Positions 1-7,516 of a DNA stretch of 18,105 nt are shown here, piece after piece (the stretch's first letter is position 1; every line of letters begins with the position of its first letter). Source of the stretch: a bacterium (GTDB lineage Bacteria; Vulcanimicrobiota; Xenobia; RGZZ01); assembly GCA_021782195.1 (NCBI GenBank), contig JAJXVI010000002.1, forward strand, positions 1 to 18,105. Reading direction: 5' to 3'. Made by a program: the position numbers and the translations under genes. Under the pieces are notes generated by a model. The model searched no databases. It was not told where the DNA came from and saw only the letters and a list, made by a program, of their open reading frames with translations.

Positions 1-951
1 TCCCAGGCAGCCGCATCCGCACCACTGCCCGCCTGGTTTTCCAACGAAGGGCTCTGCATGCTTCGTCAGGGCGACTACACCGGCGCGGCAGAGTACTACG
101 AAGCGGAAGCGAAACGTGCGCCAGCGCGCGCGGAAGGATGGCTCGGACTGGGAGCGGCCCTGGTTGCAACGGGTCAGTACCAGGAAGCCCTCTCCTATCT
201 CATCAAGGCGGCGGAATGCGACCCGAAGTTTCCGATCGGGGCGCTCATTTCGGAGGCGCGCCCGGGGCATCCGAGGGTCCTGCTCAACATGGCAGAACTG
301 CTTGTCGCAGGGCCGCCCGACCGACACGCCATCACCTGCGCGATATCGGTGACGGACGAGCTCCTGGCATCTCCGAACACGCCGGGCCCTGTGGGGGCGC
401 GCGCCGACGAACTGCGCAAGAAAGCCCGCCTCTACCTCGAGGAGCTTTCCGCGGACGAACACCCGGAACAGCGCGGCGAAATGCGTCAGGGTACTGCTTC
501 CGGAGGGATCAGAAGCGCGCTCAAATCTCTTGTTCTGGTCGTGCTCCTCGGGGGAATGACGTGGGGAGGCCACGTTGCGTGGCGCAACCACGAACAGGCG
601 AGCGCGCTTCAAGGGGGAATGCGTGACTATCGCCAGGCGACGCGCCTTGCCGGCGGGGAGCAGGGTGGACGCGGTTCGGAGGCGGACGCCCGAGACCTGC
701 TTACACGATCGCTGGGGGAGTTCCAACAGGCCCGGGCCCTCGCCCCGAACAACTTCCAGGCCGCCTATATGACGGTGAAGGTTGCAAAGGAACTGCTCGA
801 GCCCGCGAACCCGGAGCATCCAGGCGCGGTTGACGAGGCGACGTTGCGCGCCACGCTGAAAGAAGCGTCCGCAACCGTTCTCCGCCTCGATCCCGACGGG
901 TCAAGGTCAGCCGCCCTCGACCACCGGCTCGACAAAACCGACGGAGGCTGA
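1..951 (+). CDS. TPR-repeat protein with one transmembrane helix (5' end outside window)
   Basis: The reading frame is open from base 1 to the TGA ending at 951. The first ATG (58) falls inside a good TPR helix pair (EGLCMLRQGDY, then AEYYEAEAKRAP), so the gene almost certainly begins upstream and is partial here. A second TPR unit follows (GWLGLGAALVATGQYQEAL, ending AAECDP). A hydrophobic stretch at about 514-583 (LKSLVLVVLLGGMTWGG) looks like a single transmembrane helix, and it splits the protein into an N-terminal TPR part and a C-terminal part with another TPR-like segment (EFQQARALAPNNFQAAYM). TPR modules bind other proteins; no enzymatic motif is visible and the partner is unknown. 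The next gene, dinB, starts 73 nt downstream on the same strand. Sure of the TPR class, not of the function. Confidence 0.75.
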   Translation, partial: SQAAASAPLPAWFSNEGLCMLRQGDYTGAAEYYEAEAKRAPARAEGWLGLGAALVATGQYQEALSYLIKAAECDPKFPIGALISEARPGHPRVLLNMAELLVAGPPDRHAITCAISVTDELLASPNTPGPVGARADELRKKARLYLEELSADEHPEQRGEMRQGTASGGIRSALKSLVLVVLLGGMTWGGHVAWRNHEQASALQGGMRDYRQATRLAGGEQGGRGSEADARDLLTRSLGEFQQARALAPNNFQAAYMTVKVAKELLEPANPEHPGAVDEATLRATLKEASATVLRLDPDGSRSAALDHRLDKTDGG

Positions 952-970
952 CGTACTCGAACCACACGGC

Positions 971-1006
971 GAGGCGTCCGAACCGCGCGAGGCGTCCAAA
1001 CCGCGC
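971..1006 (+). repeat. 18-nt direct tandem duplication upstream of dinB
   Basis: Two adjacent 18-nt copies (971-988 and 989-1006) differ at one base: GAGGCGTCC, G or A, then AACCGCGC. They lie between the TPR gene and dinB. In the dinB frame they would read EASEPR/EASKPR, and that frame has no stop from 860 onward, although no ATG, GTG or TTG precedes 1025. Confidence 0.8.
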
Positions 1007-1024
1007 GATGGGAAAGAAACTCCC

Positions 1025-2407
1025 TTGAATGCGTGGCGCAAGACCCTGACCGCGGCGGGACGGCCGCAAACACGTGCAGAAGAACTCCTCGTGGAGACCG
1101 CTCCCGCACGCCGCATCCTGCACGTCGACATGGATGCCTTCTTCGCCTCGGTGGAACAGAAGGACGATCCCACCCTGCGCGGGCGCCCGCTCATTGTTGC
1201 GGGAAGTGAAAAAGCCCGTGGCGTCGTGGCCGCCGCGAGCTACGAAGCACGCGCTCACGGCATTCGAAGCGCCATGCCAACCTCGCGCGCCCTGCGCCTG
1301 TGCCCGCAGGTGCTTCGCGTCCCTCCGCGCCACGAGCGCTACCACTCCATCTCGTCTGAGATTGCGGATGTCCTCCGTTCGTTCACCGACAGGATTGAAC
1401 CGCTCTCCCTCGACGAAAGCTATCTCGACCTCACGGAGTGCTGCCTGTCACGCCGAACCTCGCTCCAGACCGTGGCCCGAGAGGTGAAGCAGGCGGTACG
1501 GGAAAAGACGGGCCTGACGGCGTCGGCCGGGGGCGGGCCGAATAAACTGGTCGCCAAGATCGCGTCCGACCTGTGCAAGCCAGACGGGCTCCTCGTGGTC
1601 GCGCCGGCCAGGGTGCGCGACTTCCTCCACCCGCTCGCCATCGAGCGCCTGTGGGGCGTCGGCCCGGTTACCGCGCGCCGTCTCCAGGCGATGGGGATCC
1701 GCACGATAGGAGATCTCGCGACACGCGACCCCCGTCACGTCGAAGGGCAACTTGGACGCCTGGGGATTGAACTCCACGGGCTTGCACTGGGAATCGACGA
1801 ACGTGACGTCGTGACGTTCCACGAGACGCGCTCTATCTCCGCCGAGACGACGTTCGCAACCGATCAGGGCACACGCGAGCCGGTCGCAGCAATGATCGCC
1901 AGTCTCGCAAGTGAGGTCGCTGAGCGACTCGACCACCACGGTTTCGCCGCGCGCACGATCACGCTCAAGATCCGCTACCCCGACTTCACGACAGTGAGCC
2001 GCAGTTGCTCGTTCGAGTCGCGTCTGCTCAACGCCTCGGAACTCACCGCGCGGGCGCTCGAACTCCTCGGACGCACCGAGTTTCCGCAACGAGCGATTCG
2101 GCTGGTCGGCGTCGGGGCCGCGGGTCTTGTCGACGCCGAGCGACCGGTTCAGCTCACCCTCCCGTTCGACAGTTACTGCGACGCCCCCCGGATCTCGCCG
2201 TCCCCGTCCGCGTCCGCGACGCCACCGCGCGAGCCGTCCCCGTCCGCGTCCGCGACGACGCCGCACGAACCATCCCCGTCCGCGACGACGCCGCACGAGC
2301 CGTCCCCGTCCGCGTCCGCGACGACGCCGCACGAGCCATCCCCGTCCCCGTCCGCGACGACGCCGCACGAACCATCCCCGCGCCTCGCGCAGACGGCGCA
2401 GACTTGA
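1025..2407 (+). CDS. dinB: DNA polymerase IV (Y-family translesion polymerase) with repetitive C-terminal tail
   Basis: Error-prone polymerase that copies past DNA lesions. The palm motif HVDMDAFFASVEQ (residues 33-45, catalytic D35, steric-gate F40) and SLDESYLDLTE (D130, E131) are intact. The thumb (SAGGGPNKLVAKIASDLCKPDG, then LWGVGPVTARRLQAMGI with its helix-hairpin-helix) and the little finger (ETTFATD and RTITLKIRYPDF) follow. A beta-clamp-binding-like motif QLTLPF lies at residues 376-381. In typical Pol IV such a motif is at the very end, but here about 79 further residues follow, mostly Pro/Ser/Ala/Thr repeats. The start is uncertain: TTG 1025 has GGAAAG 8 nt upstream, while GTG 1091 would give an N-terminus nearer the family norm. 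fabI follows 84 nt later on the same strand. Confidence 0.95.
   Translation: MNAWRKTLTAAGRPQTRAEELLVETAPARRILHVDMDAFFASVEQKDDPTLRGRPLIVAGSEKARGVVAAASYEARAHGIRSAMPTSRALRLCPQVLRVPPRHERYHSISSEIADVLRSFTDRIEPLSLDESYLDLTECCLSRRTSLQTVAREVKQAVREKTGLTASAGGGPNKLVAKIASDLCKPDGLLVVAPARVRDFLHPLAIERLWGVGPVTARRLQAMGIRTIGDLATRDPRHVEGQLGRLGIELHGLALGIDERDVVTFHETRSISAETTFATDQGTREPVAAMIASLASEVAERLDHHGFAARTITLKIRYPDFTTVSRSCSFESRLLNASELTARALELLGRTEFPQRAIRLVGVGAAGLVDAERPVQLTLPFDSYCDAPRISPSPSASATPPREPSPSASATTPHEPSPSATTPHEPSPSASATTPHEPSPSPSATTPHEPSPRLAQTAQT
2201..2374 (+). repeat. Minisatellite-like tandem array in the 3' end of dinB
   Basis: Five in-frame units of 36, 36, 30, 36 and 36 nt encode variants of SPSASATTPHEP (first unit SPSASATPPREP, third unit shortened to SPSATTPHEP, fifth SPSPSATTPHEP). 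All length differences are multiples of three, so the frame is kept. The near-identity at DNA level suggests recent expansion by slippage or unequal recombination. The array also produces spurious open frames on both strands. Confidence 0.95.
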
Positions 2408-2491
2408 AGGAACCGGTTGCGCGCGGTCGAAAGGTGCTGCGCCACCGCCCGCCCCGGGCCGGCAAACGACTACATCGCAAGCGAGGGCACC

Positions 2492-3274
2492 GTGGGAATC
2501 CTGGAAGGCAAGAAAGCCCTGATCTTCGGAGTGGCAAACCACCGCTCCATCGCGTGGGGAATCGCGAAAGCGCTGCACGCGGAAGGATGCGAAACCGGCT
2601 TCACGTACGTCGGCGAGGCCGTCGCAAAGTGGGTCAGGCCGCTGGCAGAATCCGTGGGGGGACGGTTCGTGCTCCCGTGCGACGTCGCGAGCGACGAGCA
2701 GATCGCCGCCGTCTACGCGGAAGTCGAGAAGACCTGGGGACGCTTTGACATCCTGATCCACTCGATCGCCTTCGCGCGACTCGAAGACCTGCGAGCCGGA
2801 CTGCTGCACACAACGCGAGAAGGCTTCCACCTCGCGATGGACGTCTCGGCCTACTCCCTGCTCGCCATCACTCGGCCCGCTGTCCCGCTTTTCAACGAGG
2901 GCGGGAGCATCCTCACGATGACCTATCACGGGTCCACGAAAGTCATGCCCGGGTACAACGTGATGGGCGTGGCCAAGGCCGCGCTTGAGGCAAATGTCCG
3001 CTATCTCGCGTATGAACTCGGGGGGCAGGGCATTCGCGTAAACGCCATCTCAGCCGGCCCGATTCGCACGCTGGCCTCGTCGGCCGTAGACGGCTTCAAG
3101 TCGATGCTCAAGAGCGCGGCGGAAACCACGCCACTGCGCCGCAACGTCACCCAGGACGAAGTTGGATCGAGCGCCGTCTACCTTTGCAGCCCCTGGGCTT
3201 CCGGGGTGACGGGAGAAGTGCTCTACGTCGACGCCGGAGCCTCAATCACCGGCGCCATTCCGCCTTCAGCCTGA
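2492..3274 (+). CDS. fabI: Enoyl-[acyl-carrier-protein] reductase, NADH type
   Basis: Short-chain dehydrogenase that carries out the last reduction of each fatty-acid elongation cycle (enoyl-ACP to acyl-ACP). The nucleotide-binding motif is GVANHRSIAWGIA (13-25), the FabI-type HSIAFA stretch is at 90-95, and the catalytic Tyr155-x6-Lys162 pair is in YNVMGVAK. ISAGPIRTLA (186-195) is the usual substrate-loop motif. GTG 2492 was chosen because the product is then 260 aa and begins VGILEGKKALI, matching the usual FabI N-terminus; GAGGG lies 4 nt upstream. A TTG at 2417 would add 25 unrelated residues. The gene is convergent with mqnC. Assignment to FabI rather than FabL or FabV rests on the motif spacing and length. 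Confidence 0.95.
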   Translation: MGILEGKKALIFGVANHRSIAWGIAKALHAEGCETGFTYVGEAVAKWVRPLAESVGGRFVLPCDVASDEQIAAVYAEVEKTWGRFDILIHSIAFARLEDLRAGLLHTTREGFHLAMDVSAYSLLAITRPAVPLFNEGGSILTMTYHGSTKVMPGYNVMGVAKAALEANVRYLAYELGGQGIRVNAISAGPIRTLASSAVDGFKSMLKSAAETTPLRRNVTQDEVGSSAVYLCSPWASGVTGEVLYVDAGASITGAIPPSA

Positions 3275-3291
3275 GCGCCCGGGGTTCGGCC

Positions 3292-3320
3292 GAGGCACCG
3301 CGGTCCACCGGCGGTGCCTC
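3292..3320. terminator. Hairpin between convergent fabI and mqnC
   Basis: Perfect 10-bp inverted repeat GAGGCACCGC / GCGGTGCCTC (3292-3301 and 3311-3320) with a 9-nt loop, 17 nt after the fabI stop and 3 nt beyond the mqnC stop. The position suits a shared bidirectional terminator, but neither side has a strong T run (only TTCT on the + side), so intrinsic termination may be weak. Confidence 0.55.
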
Positions 3321-3323
3321 TTC

Positions 3324-4418
3324 TCACTCCCACTCGTCGGGACCATACTCGCGCAGCACCGCGTAGGTGGTGTCGCGCTGAGCGGGCACAAATCCGGCTC
3401 CGCGAATCATGCTCAGCACGTGGTTCACCGTCATCTGGAAGTCAACGCCCGTCGCCTCGATGACCTTCTCGCCAACAAGGACGCCGCCCAGATCGTTGGC
3501 CCCGAATCGAAGTGCCATCTGCGCCAGTTTGCGCCCTTCCGTGAGCCAGCCGCAATCGATGTTCGAAACGTTGTCGAGATAGAGACGGGCCACGGCCATG
3601 GTCCGCAGGTAGTCGACCCCCCCCGGCGTGTCGCTGGATTCGAGCGCACTTCGATACGGCGTGAACGACCATGGAATGAAAGCACGAAAACCGCCGGTCC
3701 GGTCCTGCAGGGCGCGCACTCGGTCGAGATGCTCGATGCGCTCATCCAGGGTCTCGCCCACCCCGAACATCATCGTGGCTGTGCTCTTCATGCCGATCTC
3801 GTGAACGGTTTCGTGAACCTCGAACCAGCGATTGGCGCGGATTTTCTTGGGACTGATGGCCTCCCGCACCCGGTCGACGAGAATCTCCGCGCCTCCGCCA
3901 GGCAGTGACGCAAGACCTGCCTGCCGCAATCGTTCCAGCGTCTCGCGGATGGACAGATGCGATACCTTCGCAATGTGATCGATCTCCGGTGCCGAGAGGG
4001 CGTGGATTGTGATGGGAAAGCGGGCACGGATGGCCCGAAACAGTTCTTCGTAATAGTCGATCTTCAGGTTGGGATGGTGCCCTCCCTGGATGAGCACCTG
4101 TGTCCCCCCCATCTCGACGGTCTGTTGAATTCGATCGAGGATCTCGTCGTTGCTCACGAGATAGCTCTCCGGGTGGCGTGGTCGCCGATAGAACGCGCAG
4201 AACTGACAGTCCGTGATGCACACGTTGGTGTAGTTCAAGATGCGGTCCTTGATGAAAGTCACGCGGTTTTGAGGGTGCATGCGCCACCGCATGTTTTCGG
4301 CCAGTCTCCCGAGCGTGAGCAGGTCGAGGTCAAAGAGGGCGCGACCATCCAGAGGTCCCAGGCGCTCTCCTCGCTCAATGCGCTCTACCACAGCGGGCTT
4401 TTCGAGCAGTGTCGACAC
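3324..4418 (-). CDS. mqnC: Cyclic dehypoxanthinyl futalosine synthase (radical SAM)
   Basis: MqnC converts dehypoxanthine futalosine to its cyclic spiro form in the futalosine route to menaquinone. The protein is 364 aa, the normal family length. The radical-SAM cluster motif CxxxCxxC is intact in NYTNVCITDCQFCAFYR (C67, C71, C74). Other family blocks are present: QGGHHPNLKIDYYEEL, LPGGGAEILVDRVR and FGANDLGG. The N-terminal ERIERGERL block is typical of the MqnC/MqnE group, and the closeness of all blocks to MqnC rather than MqnE or CofH supports the name. The start is GTG at 4418, with GGAGG (complement of 4426-4430) 7 nt upstream. It is the last gene of a - strand run, 55 nt after mqnA. 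Confidence 0.95.
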   Translation of the reverse strand: MSTLLEKPAVVERIERGERLGPLDGRALFDLDLLTLGRLAENMRWRMHPQNRVTFIKDRILNYTNVCITDCQFCAFYRRPRHPESYLVSNDEILDRIQQTVEMGGTQVLIQGGHHPNLKIDYYEELFRAIRARFPITIHALSAPEIDHIAKVSHLSIRETLERLRQAGLASLPGGGAEILVDRVREAISPKKIRANRWFEVHETVHEIGMKSTATMMFGVGETLDERIEHLDRVRALQDRTGGFRAFIPWSFTPYRSALESSDTPGGVDYLRTMAVARLYLDNVSNIDCGWLTEGRKLAQMALRFGANDLGGVLVGEKVIEATGVDFQMTVNHVLSMIRGAGFVPAQRDTTYAVLREYGPDEWE

Positions 4419-4473
4419 AGTCCGTCCTCCATAAATCGATCACGCGACCCCGTCGAACGTCGCGCCAGGGTTC

Positions 4474-5412
4474 TCAGTGCCCGTGAAGCAGCAACCGGTC
4501 GGTGGTCGCGTCCAGCATGCCGCGCGCGGGCAAGATGTCCTCGGGCACAAACCCGAGCGCCGGACACGGCGGACAAAGTCCCATCTCCGTCGCGTGGCGG
4601 TAGAAGGTCAACAACCCCTTCTCCTCTTCCACGTCAAGCGTGAAGTAGAGGCAGCGATAATAGTCGAGCAGCTCGTCGTGCGTCAACCCCACGCGTTTCT
4701 GCGCGCACGCGAGCAGAACTTCGGGCAACGATTCCCCTCGTGCGCGCGAAGCGTGGAGCGCCTCGACGAGACGCTTGACCTCGGGTCGTCTGGCAACGTC
4801 ACCCCGCACCGCCCACACGGCGAACACCATCGGGAGACCGGTGAATTCACGCCACAGAAGGCCAAGATCGTATTCCGCAAAACCAGACAGGGCGGGATCG
4901 TGAAGGGCAGCCTGACGAAACGCCAGTGCATCGTCGCCAATGAGGAGCACCGAGCCGTCGCCCACATCTTCCGGGTCCACGTCCCATACACGCTCACTGC
5001 CCCGGCCCGTTGCGGTCGGGCGCTGAGGAAGCGTGCGCCCCACACGATATTGCGGTCGAACACCGACAAAGCGCTCCAGAAGAATCGCCAGCAGAACCCG
5101 AGAGGTGGCAGTGGCACCGGTGATCGTGATTTCACGTCCGTCAAGATCCTCGAGCCGGTGGCGTGAGTAGAGCACGACGCTGCGCACCTCGCCGCGACTC
5201 GAGACCGACAGGTCGGGTAGCAACAGATAGTCAGAGGCGTGACGCGCGTACTCGACCGACGAGATCGGACTCGCATCGAGCCCCCCTTCCGAGAGCAGGG
5301 CGTTAAGACGCGAAGGAGGCGCATAGACGACGTCCCAGTCCGGGCCGAGCGTCTCTCCAAGAAAATACGTCACGGGAAAGATGTTGATGTAGTCGATCAG
5401 TCCGAGTCGCAT
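4474..5412 (-). CDS. mqnA: Chorismate dehydratase
   Basis: First committed enzyme of the futalosine menaquinone pathway; it dehydrates chorismate to 3-[(1-carboxyvinyl)oxy]benzoate. The protein is 312 aa, with the periplasmic-binding-protein-like fold expected of MqnA. The N-terminus MRLGLIDYINIFPVTYFLG and the block DASPISSVEYARH are characteristic; GDDALAFRQ, WREFTGLPMVFAVW and the C-terminal LTFYRHATEMGL agree. The frame stays open far upstream (to 5580), but that part is a shadow of the preceding gene. ATG 5412 was chosen because it starts the family N-terminus and lies 2 nt after the stop of the upstream mqnE-like gene. An AGGAGG (5426-5431) lies 13 nt upstream, rather far, so translational coupling is likely. 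Confidence 0.93.
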   Translation of the reverse strand: MRLGLIDYINIFPVTYFLGETLGPDWDVVYAPPSRLNALLSEGGLDASPISSVEYARHASDYLLLPDLSVSSRGEVRSVVLYSRHRLEDLDGREITITGATATSRVLLAILLERFVGVRPQYRVGRTLPQRPTATGRGSERVWDVDPEDVGDGSVLLIGDDALAFRQAALHDPALSGFAEYDLGLLWREFTGLPMVFAVWAVRGDVARRPEVKRLVEALHASRARGESLPEVLLACAQKRVGLTHDELLDYYRCLYFTLDVEEEKGLLTFYRHATEMGLCPPCPALGFVPEDILPARGMLDATTDRLLLHGH

Positions 5413-5414
5413 GC

Positions 5415-6542
5415 CTAAGAGCAGGCCTCCTGGGTGCAGCGCGCATCCGGCGCCGCAATGTCGGTGGGGTCGGGATCGGGGCGAGGCGAAGACGAAGTCG
5501 GGAAAGGTCGAAAAGCGCCATCGACCCGTTCCACGCTGCGACCGGCCCCCGCCACCATCCGCTCGATCTCCGCAGAGCACAGGCTTGAGAACGAGGTGGG
5601 CGGGGCAAAGGCCCGAACGTGAGGGTCAAGAGGGGTCCACCCGAGGTCGTCAGCCCCGAAAGAAAGGGCAACCTGTCCCATCTTGAGGCCCAGCGAAAGC
5701 CACGGCACCCTGATGTGCGGAATGTTGTCAAAGAAGAGTCGGGCGAGGGCAATCACACGCACGTCTTCATAGCCACTCGGAACCTCGCGCGGCGCCGTTC
5801 CGGCCCCGAGATCGCGAGGCAACGGCGCAAACACCGAAAACCCGCCGGTCCGGCGCTGCGCCTCGCGAATCGCGGCAAAACTCGCGACGAGCGCTTCGCC
5901 ATCCTCGCCCGGATCGTACAGACAGGTCGCGATCGACACAAGCCCGGCGCGATGGGCCGCGGCGTGCACCGCAAGTGCTTCGTCGTCGTCCGGAAAGGGA
6001 ACCGCAAGCAGCGCGCGTCCCTGGGAAGTATAGACCTCCTCGTGGGTTCCCAGCATCTGATCGACTCCGGCTGCCTGCAGGCGCCGGAGGATGTCTTCGA
6101 GACCGCCCTGCGACGCGAAGCCTGACAGATCGCCCGCGGTCAGGGCCGCGATCCAGGCGCCAGGCAGACGAGCACGGAGGCGTCGCACGGTGTCGAGCAC
6201 CTGTTCAAGGGAGGCGCCCGATCCCAGCACGTGGACCTCCCCGGCCTCGGAGTCGGCAGCAGCCTGCTCCACCGCATCGCACACCCGACACGACGACGAC
6301 GGCGCGCACAGTGGGCGCAAGCCGAGGCGCAAGACCTGACCGTACGAAACTCTGCGCGCGTGACGAGCACGGGCAACCCGACCTGCCAGCAGGCCAAGCG
6401 TAAGCACGTCAACCTCACGCCAGAGCGAGAGGGCCGTTTCCGCAGACAGACGCTCTCCGTGCTCGAGACGCTCGGCGAGACCTTCCAGGCTCTCGCGAAG
6501 GGGTGACCGGCCGTTACCGTGCGAAGGTGATGAAGAATTCAC
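5415..6542 (-). CDS. Divergent MqnE-like (aminofutalosine synthase-related) protein with altered radical-SAM motif
   Basis: About 375 aa. It can be followed along its length as a relative of MqnE/MqnC: an N-terminal LEHGERLSAETAL block, a middle TGGFSVFAPLPR (compare TGGFQAFIP), then LARLFFDNIPHIRVPW and KMGQVALSFGADDLG. The key features have changed. The cluster motif is C79-x5-C85-x2-C88 rather than C-x3-C-x2-C, the preceding NYTN is LRPL, and the GGGAEI block is replaced by LGTHEEV. The N- and C-terminal ends are Pro/Ser rich. GTG 6542 was chosen because it overlaps the mqnP stop as GTGA, a classic coupled junction; a longer frame from 6596 is possible. Operon context suggests a menaquinone role. 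It may be a pseudoenzyme, a partner subunit, or an unusual aminofutalosine synthase. Confidence 0.8.
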   Translation of the reverse strand: MNSSSPSHGNGRSPLRESLEGLAERLEHGERLSAETALSLWREVDVLTLGLLAGRVARARHARRVSYGQVLRLGLRPLCAPSSSCRVCDAVEQAAADSEAGEVHVLGSGASLEQVLDTVRRLRARLPGAWIAALTAGDLSGFASQGGLEDILRRLQAAGVDQMLGTHEEVYTSQGRALLAVPFPDDDEALAVHAAAHRAGLVSIATCLYDPGEDGEALVASFAAIREAQRRTGGFSVFAPLPRDLGAGTAPREVPSGYEDVRVIALARLFFDNIPHIRVPWLSLGLKMGQVALSFGADDLGWTPLDPHVRAFAPPTSFSSLCSAEIERMVAGAGRSVERVDGAFRPFPTSSSPRPDPDPTDIAAPDARCTQEACS

Positions 6543-7426
6543 GAGAAGATCCACGATAAAAGTGCTCCTGTACCAGCCATTCGATACGACAACCACGTAA
6601 AAACAAGAAGCGTCACGCTGACCCAGCCATTCATGGTGAAGAAGGCCTGGTCCATCCTGGAGAGATCGTGTGGAGTCACCAGCGAGTGCTCGTAGACCAG
6701 AAGCGCTCCGGCCACGCCCACCCCCACAAAGTACACGGGTCCAAGGCCCAGCAGGTGACCGGCGACCGCAATCGCAAGGATGGAACCCACGTGCAGCAGG
6801 CGCGCAAGTCGGAAGGCGTAGGCCGTACCGCGACGCGCGGGAATGCTGTGCAGCCCTTCGGTCCGATCAAAATCGACGTCGAGACAGGCGTAGAGCACAT
6901 CGAACCCCGCGACCCACGCCAGCACGCCAGCCCCGAGGCAGAGAGGAACCGCCCCGAGCTCGCCGCGCACCGCCACCCAACCGCCCACCGGGGCACACGC
7001 CAGTACGAGACCGATCCCGAAATGGGCATATGACGTAAAGCGCTTGAGGTACGAGTAGGCCACCAGCAGCCCCACCGCAATCGGGCTCAATGCAAGCGCC
7101 AGCGGATTGCAGTGCCACGCACTGTAGAACAACAGTGCCAGTGACGCAAGCGCGACCCACCGCGCGGGCCCTACCGACACCCGGCCGGCGGGAAGCGCAC
7201 GGTCGCGGGTGCGCGGGTTCCGCGCGTCGATGTTGCGATCGATCAGGCGGTTCAAGGTCATCCCCGCGGTGCGAGCTGCCACCATGGCGAGGGTCACCCA
7301 GCCCCACGAAACCAGGGACGCATGCCCGTCTGCCGCCATCAGGCAACCGATGTAGGCGAACGGGAGGGCAAATATGGTGTGTTCAAGTTTTACGAGATCA
7401 CTGAACAGACGAAAGCTTCGCAGCAT
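6539..7426 (-). CDS. mqnP: UbiA-family prenyltransferase of the futalosine pathway
   Basis: Integral membrane enzyme that attaches the isoprenoid chain to the naphthoate ring of the menaquinone precursor. Both Asp-rich motifs of the UbiA superfamily are present: NRLIDRNIDARNPRTRDRALP (first, NxxxDxxxD) and DVDFDRTEGLHSIP (second, DxxxD). About eight hydrophobic helices cover the rest. MLRSFRLFSDLVKLEHTIFALPFAYIG at ATG 7426 resembles the usual N-terminus of the 4-hydroxybenzoate polyprenyltransferase-like group, so 7426 was preferred. The frame also allows GTG 7486, which adds 20 residues and leaves 30 nt after the upstream gene. Neither start has a clear ribosome binding site. The stop overlaps the next gene's GTG by 4 nt. 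Confidence 0.9.
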   Translation of the reverse strand: MLRSFRLFSDLVKLEHTIFALPFAYIGCLMAADGHASLVSWGWVTLAMVAARTAGMTLNRLIDRNIDARNPRTRDRALPAGRVSVGPARWVALASLALLFYSAWHCNPLALALSPIAVGLLVAYSYLKRFTSYAHFGIGLVLACAPVGGWVAVRGELGAVPLCLGAGVLAWVAGFDVLYACLDVDFDRTEGLHSIPARRGTAYAFRLARLLHVGSILAIAVAGHLLGLGPVYFVGVGVAGALLVYEHSLVTPHDLSRMDQAFFTMNGWVSVTLLVFTWLSYRMAGTGALLSWIFS

Positions 7427-7516
7427 AGGGAGCGCGATTCGGGAGAACCCACCGGTGATTCCTGCCCGAATCGCCCGAACCGTCACGCCCGCCCGCTCGA
7501 AAACATCGTAAGACGG

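Noticed and set aside
2201..2374. Possible CRISPR-like array
   Set aside because: Units are contiguous with no unique spacers, keep the reading frame and encode a peptide repeat inside dinB.
1448..2929. 493-aa open frame on the - strand across dinB and fabI
   Set aside because: Antisense shadow of two clearly identified genes; the repetitive Arg-rich part is just the reverse of the dinB tandem array.
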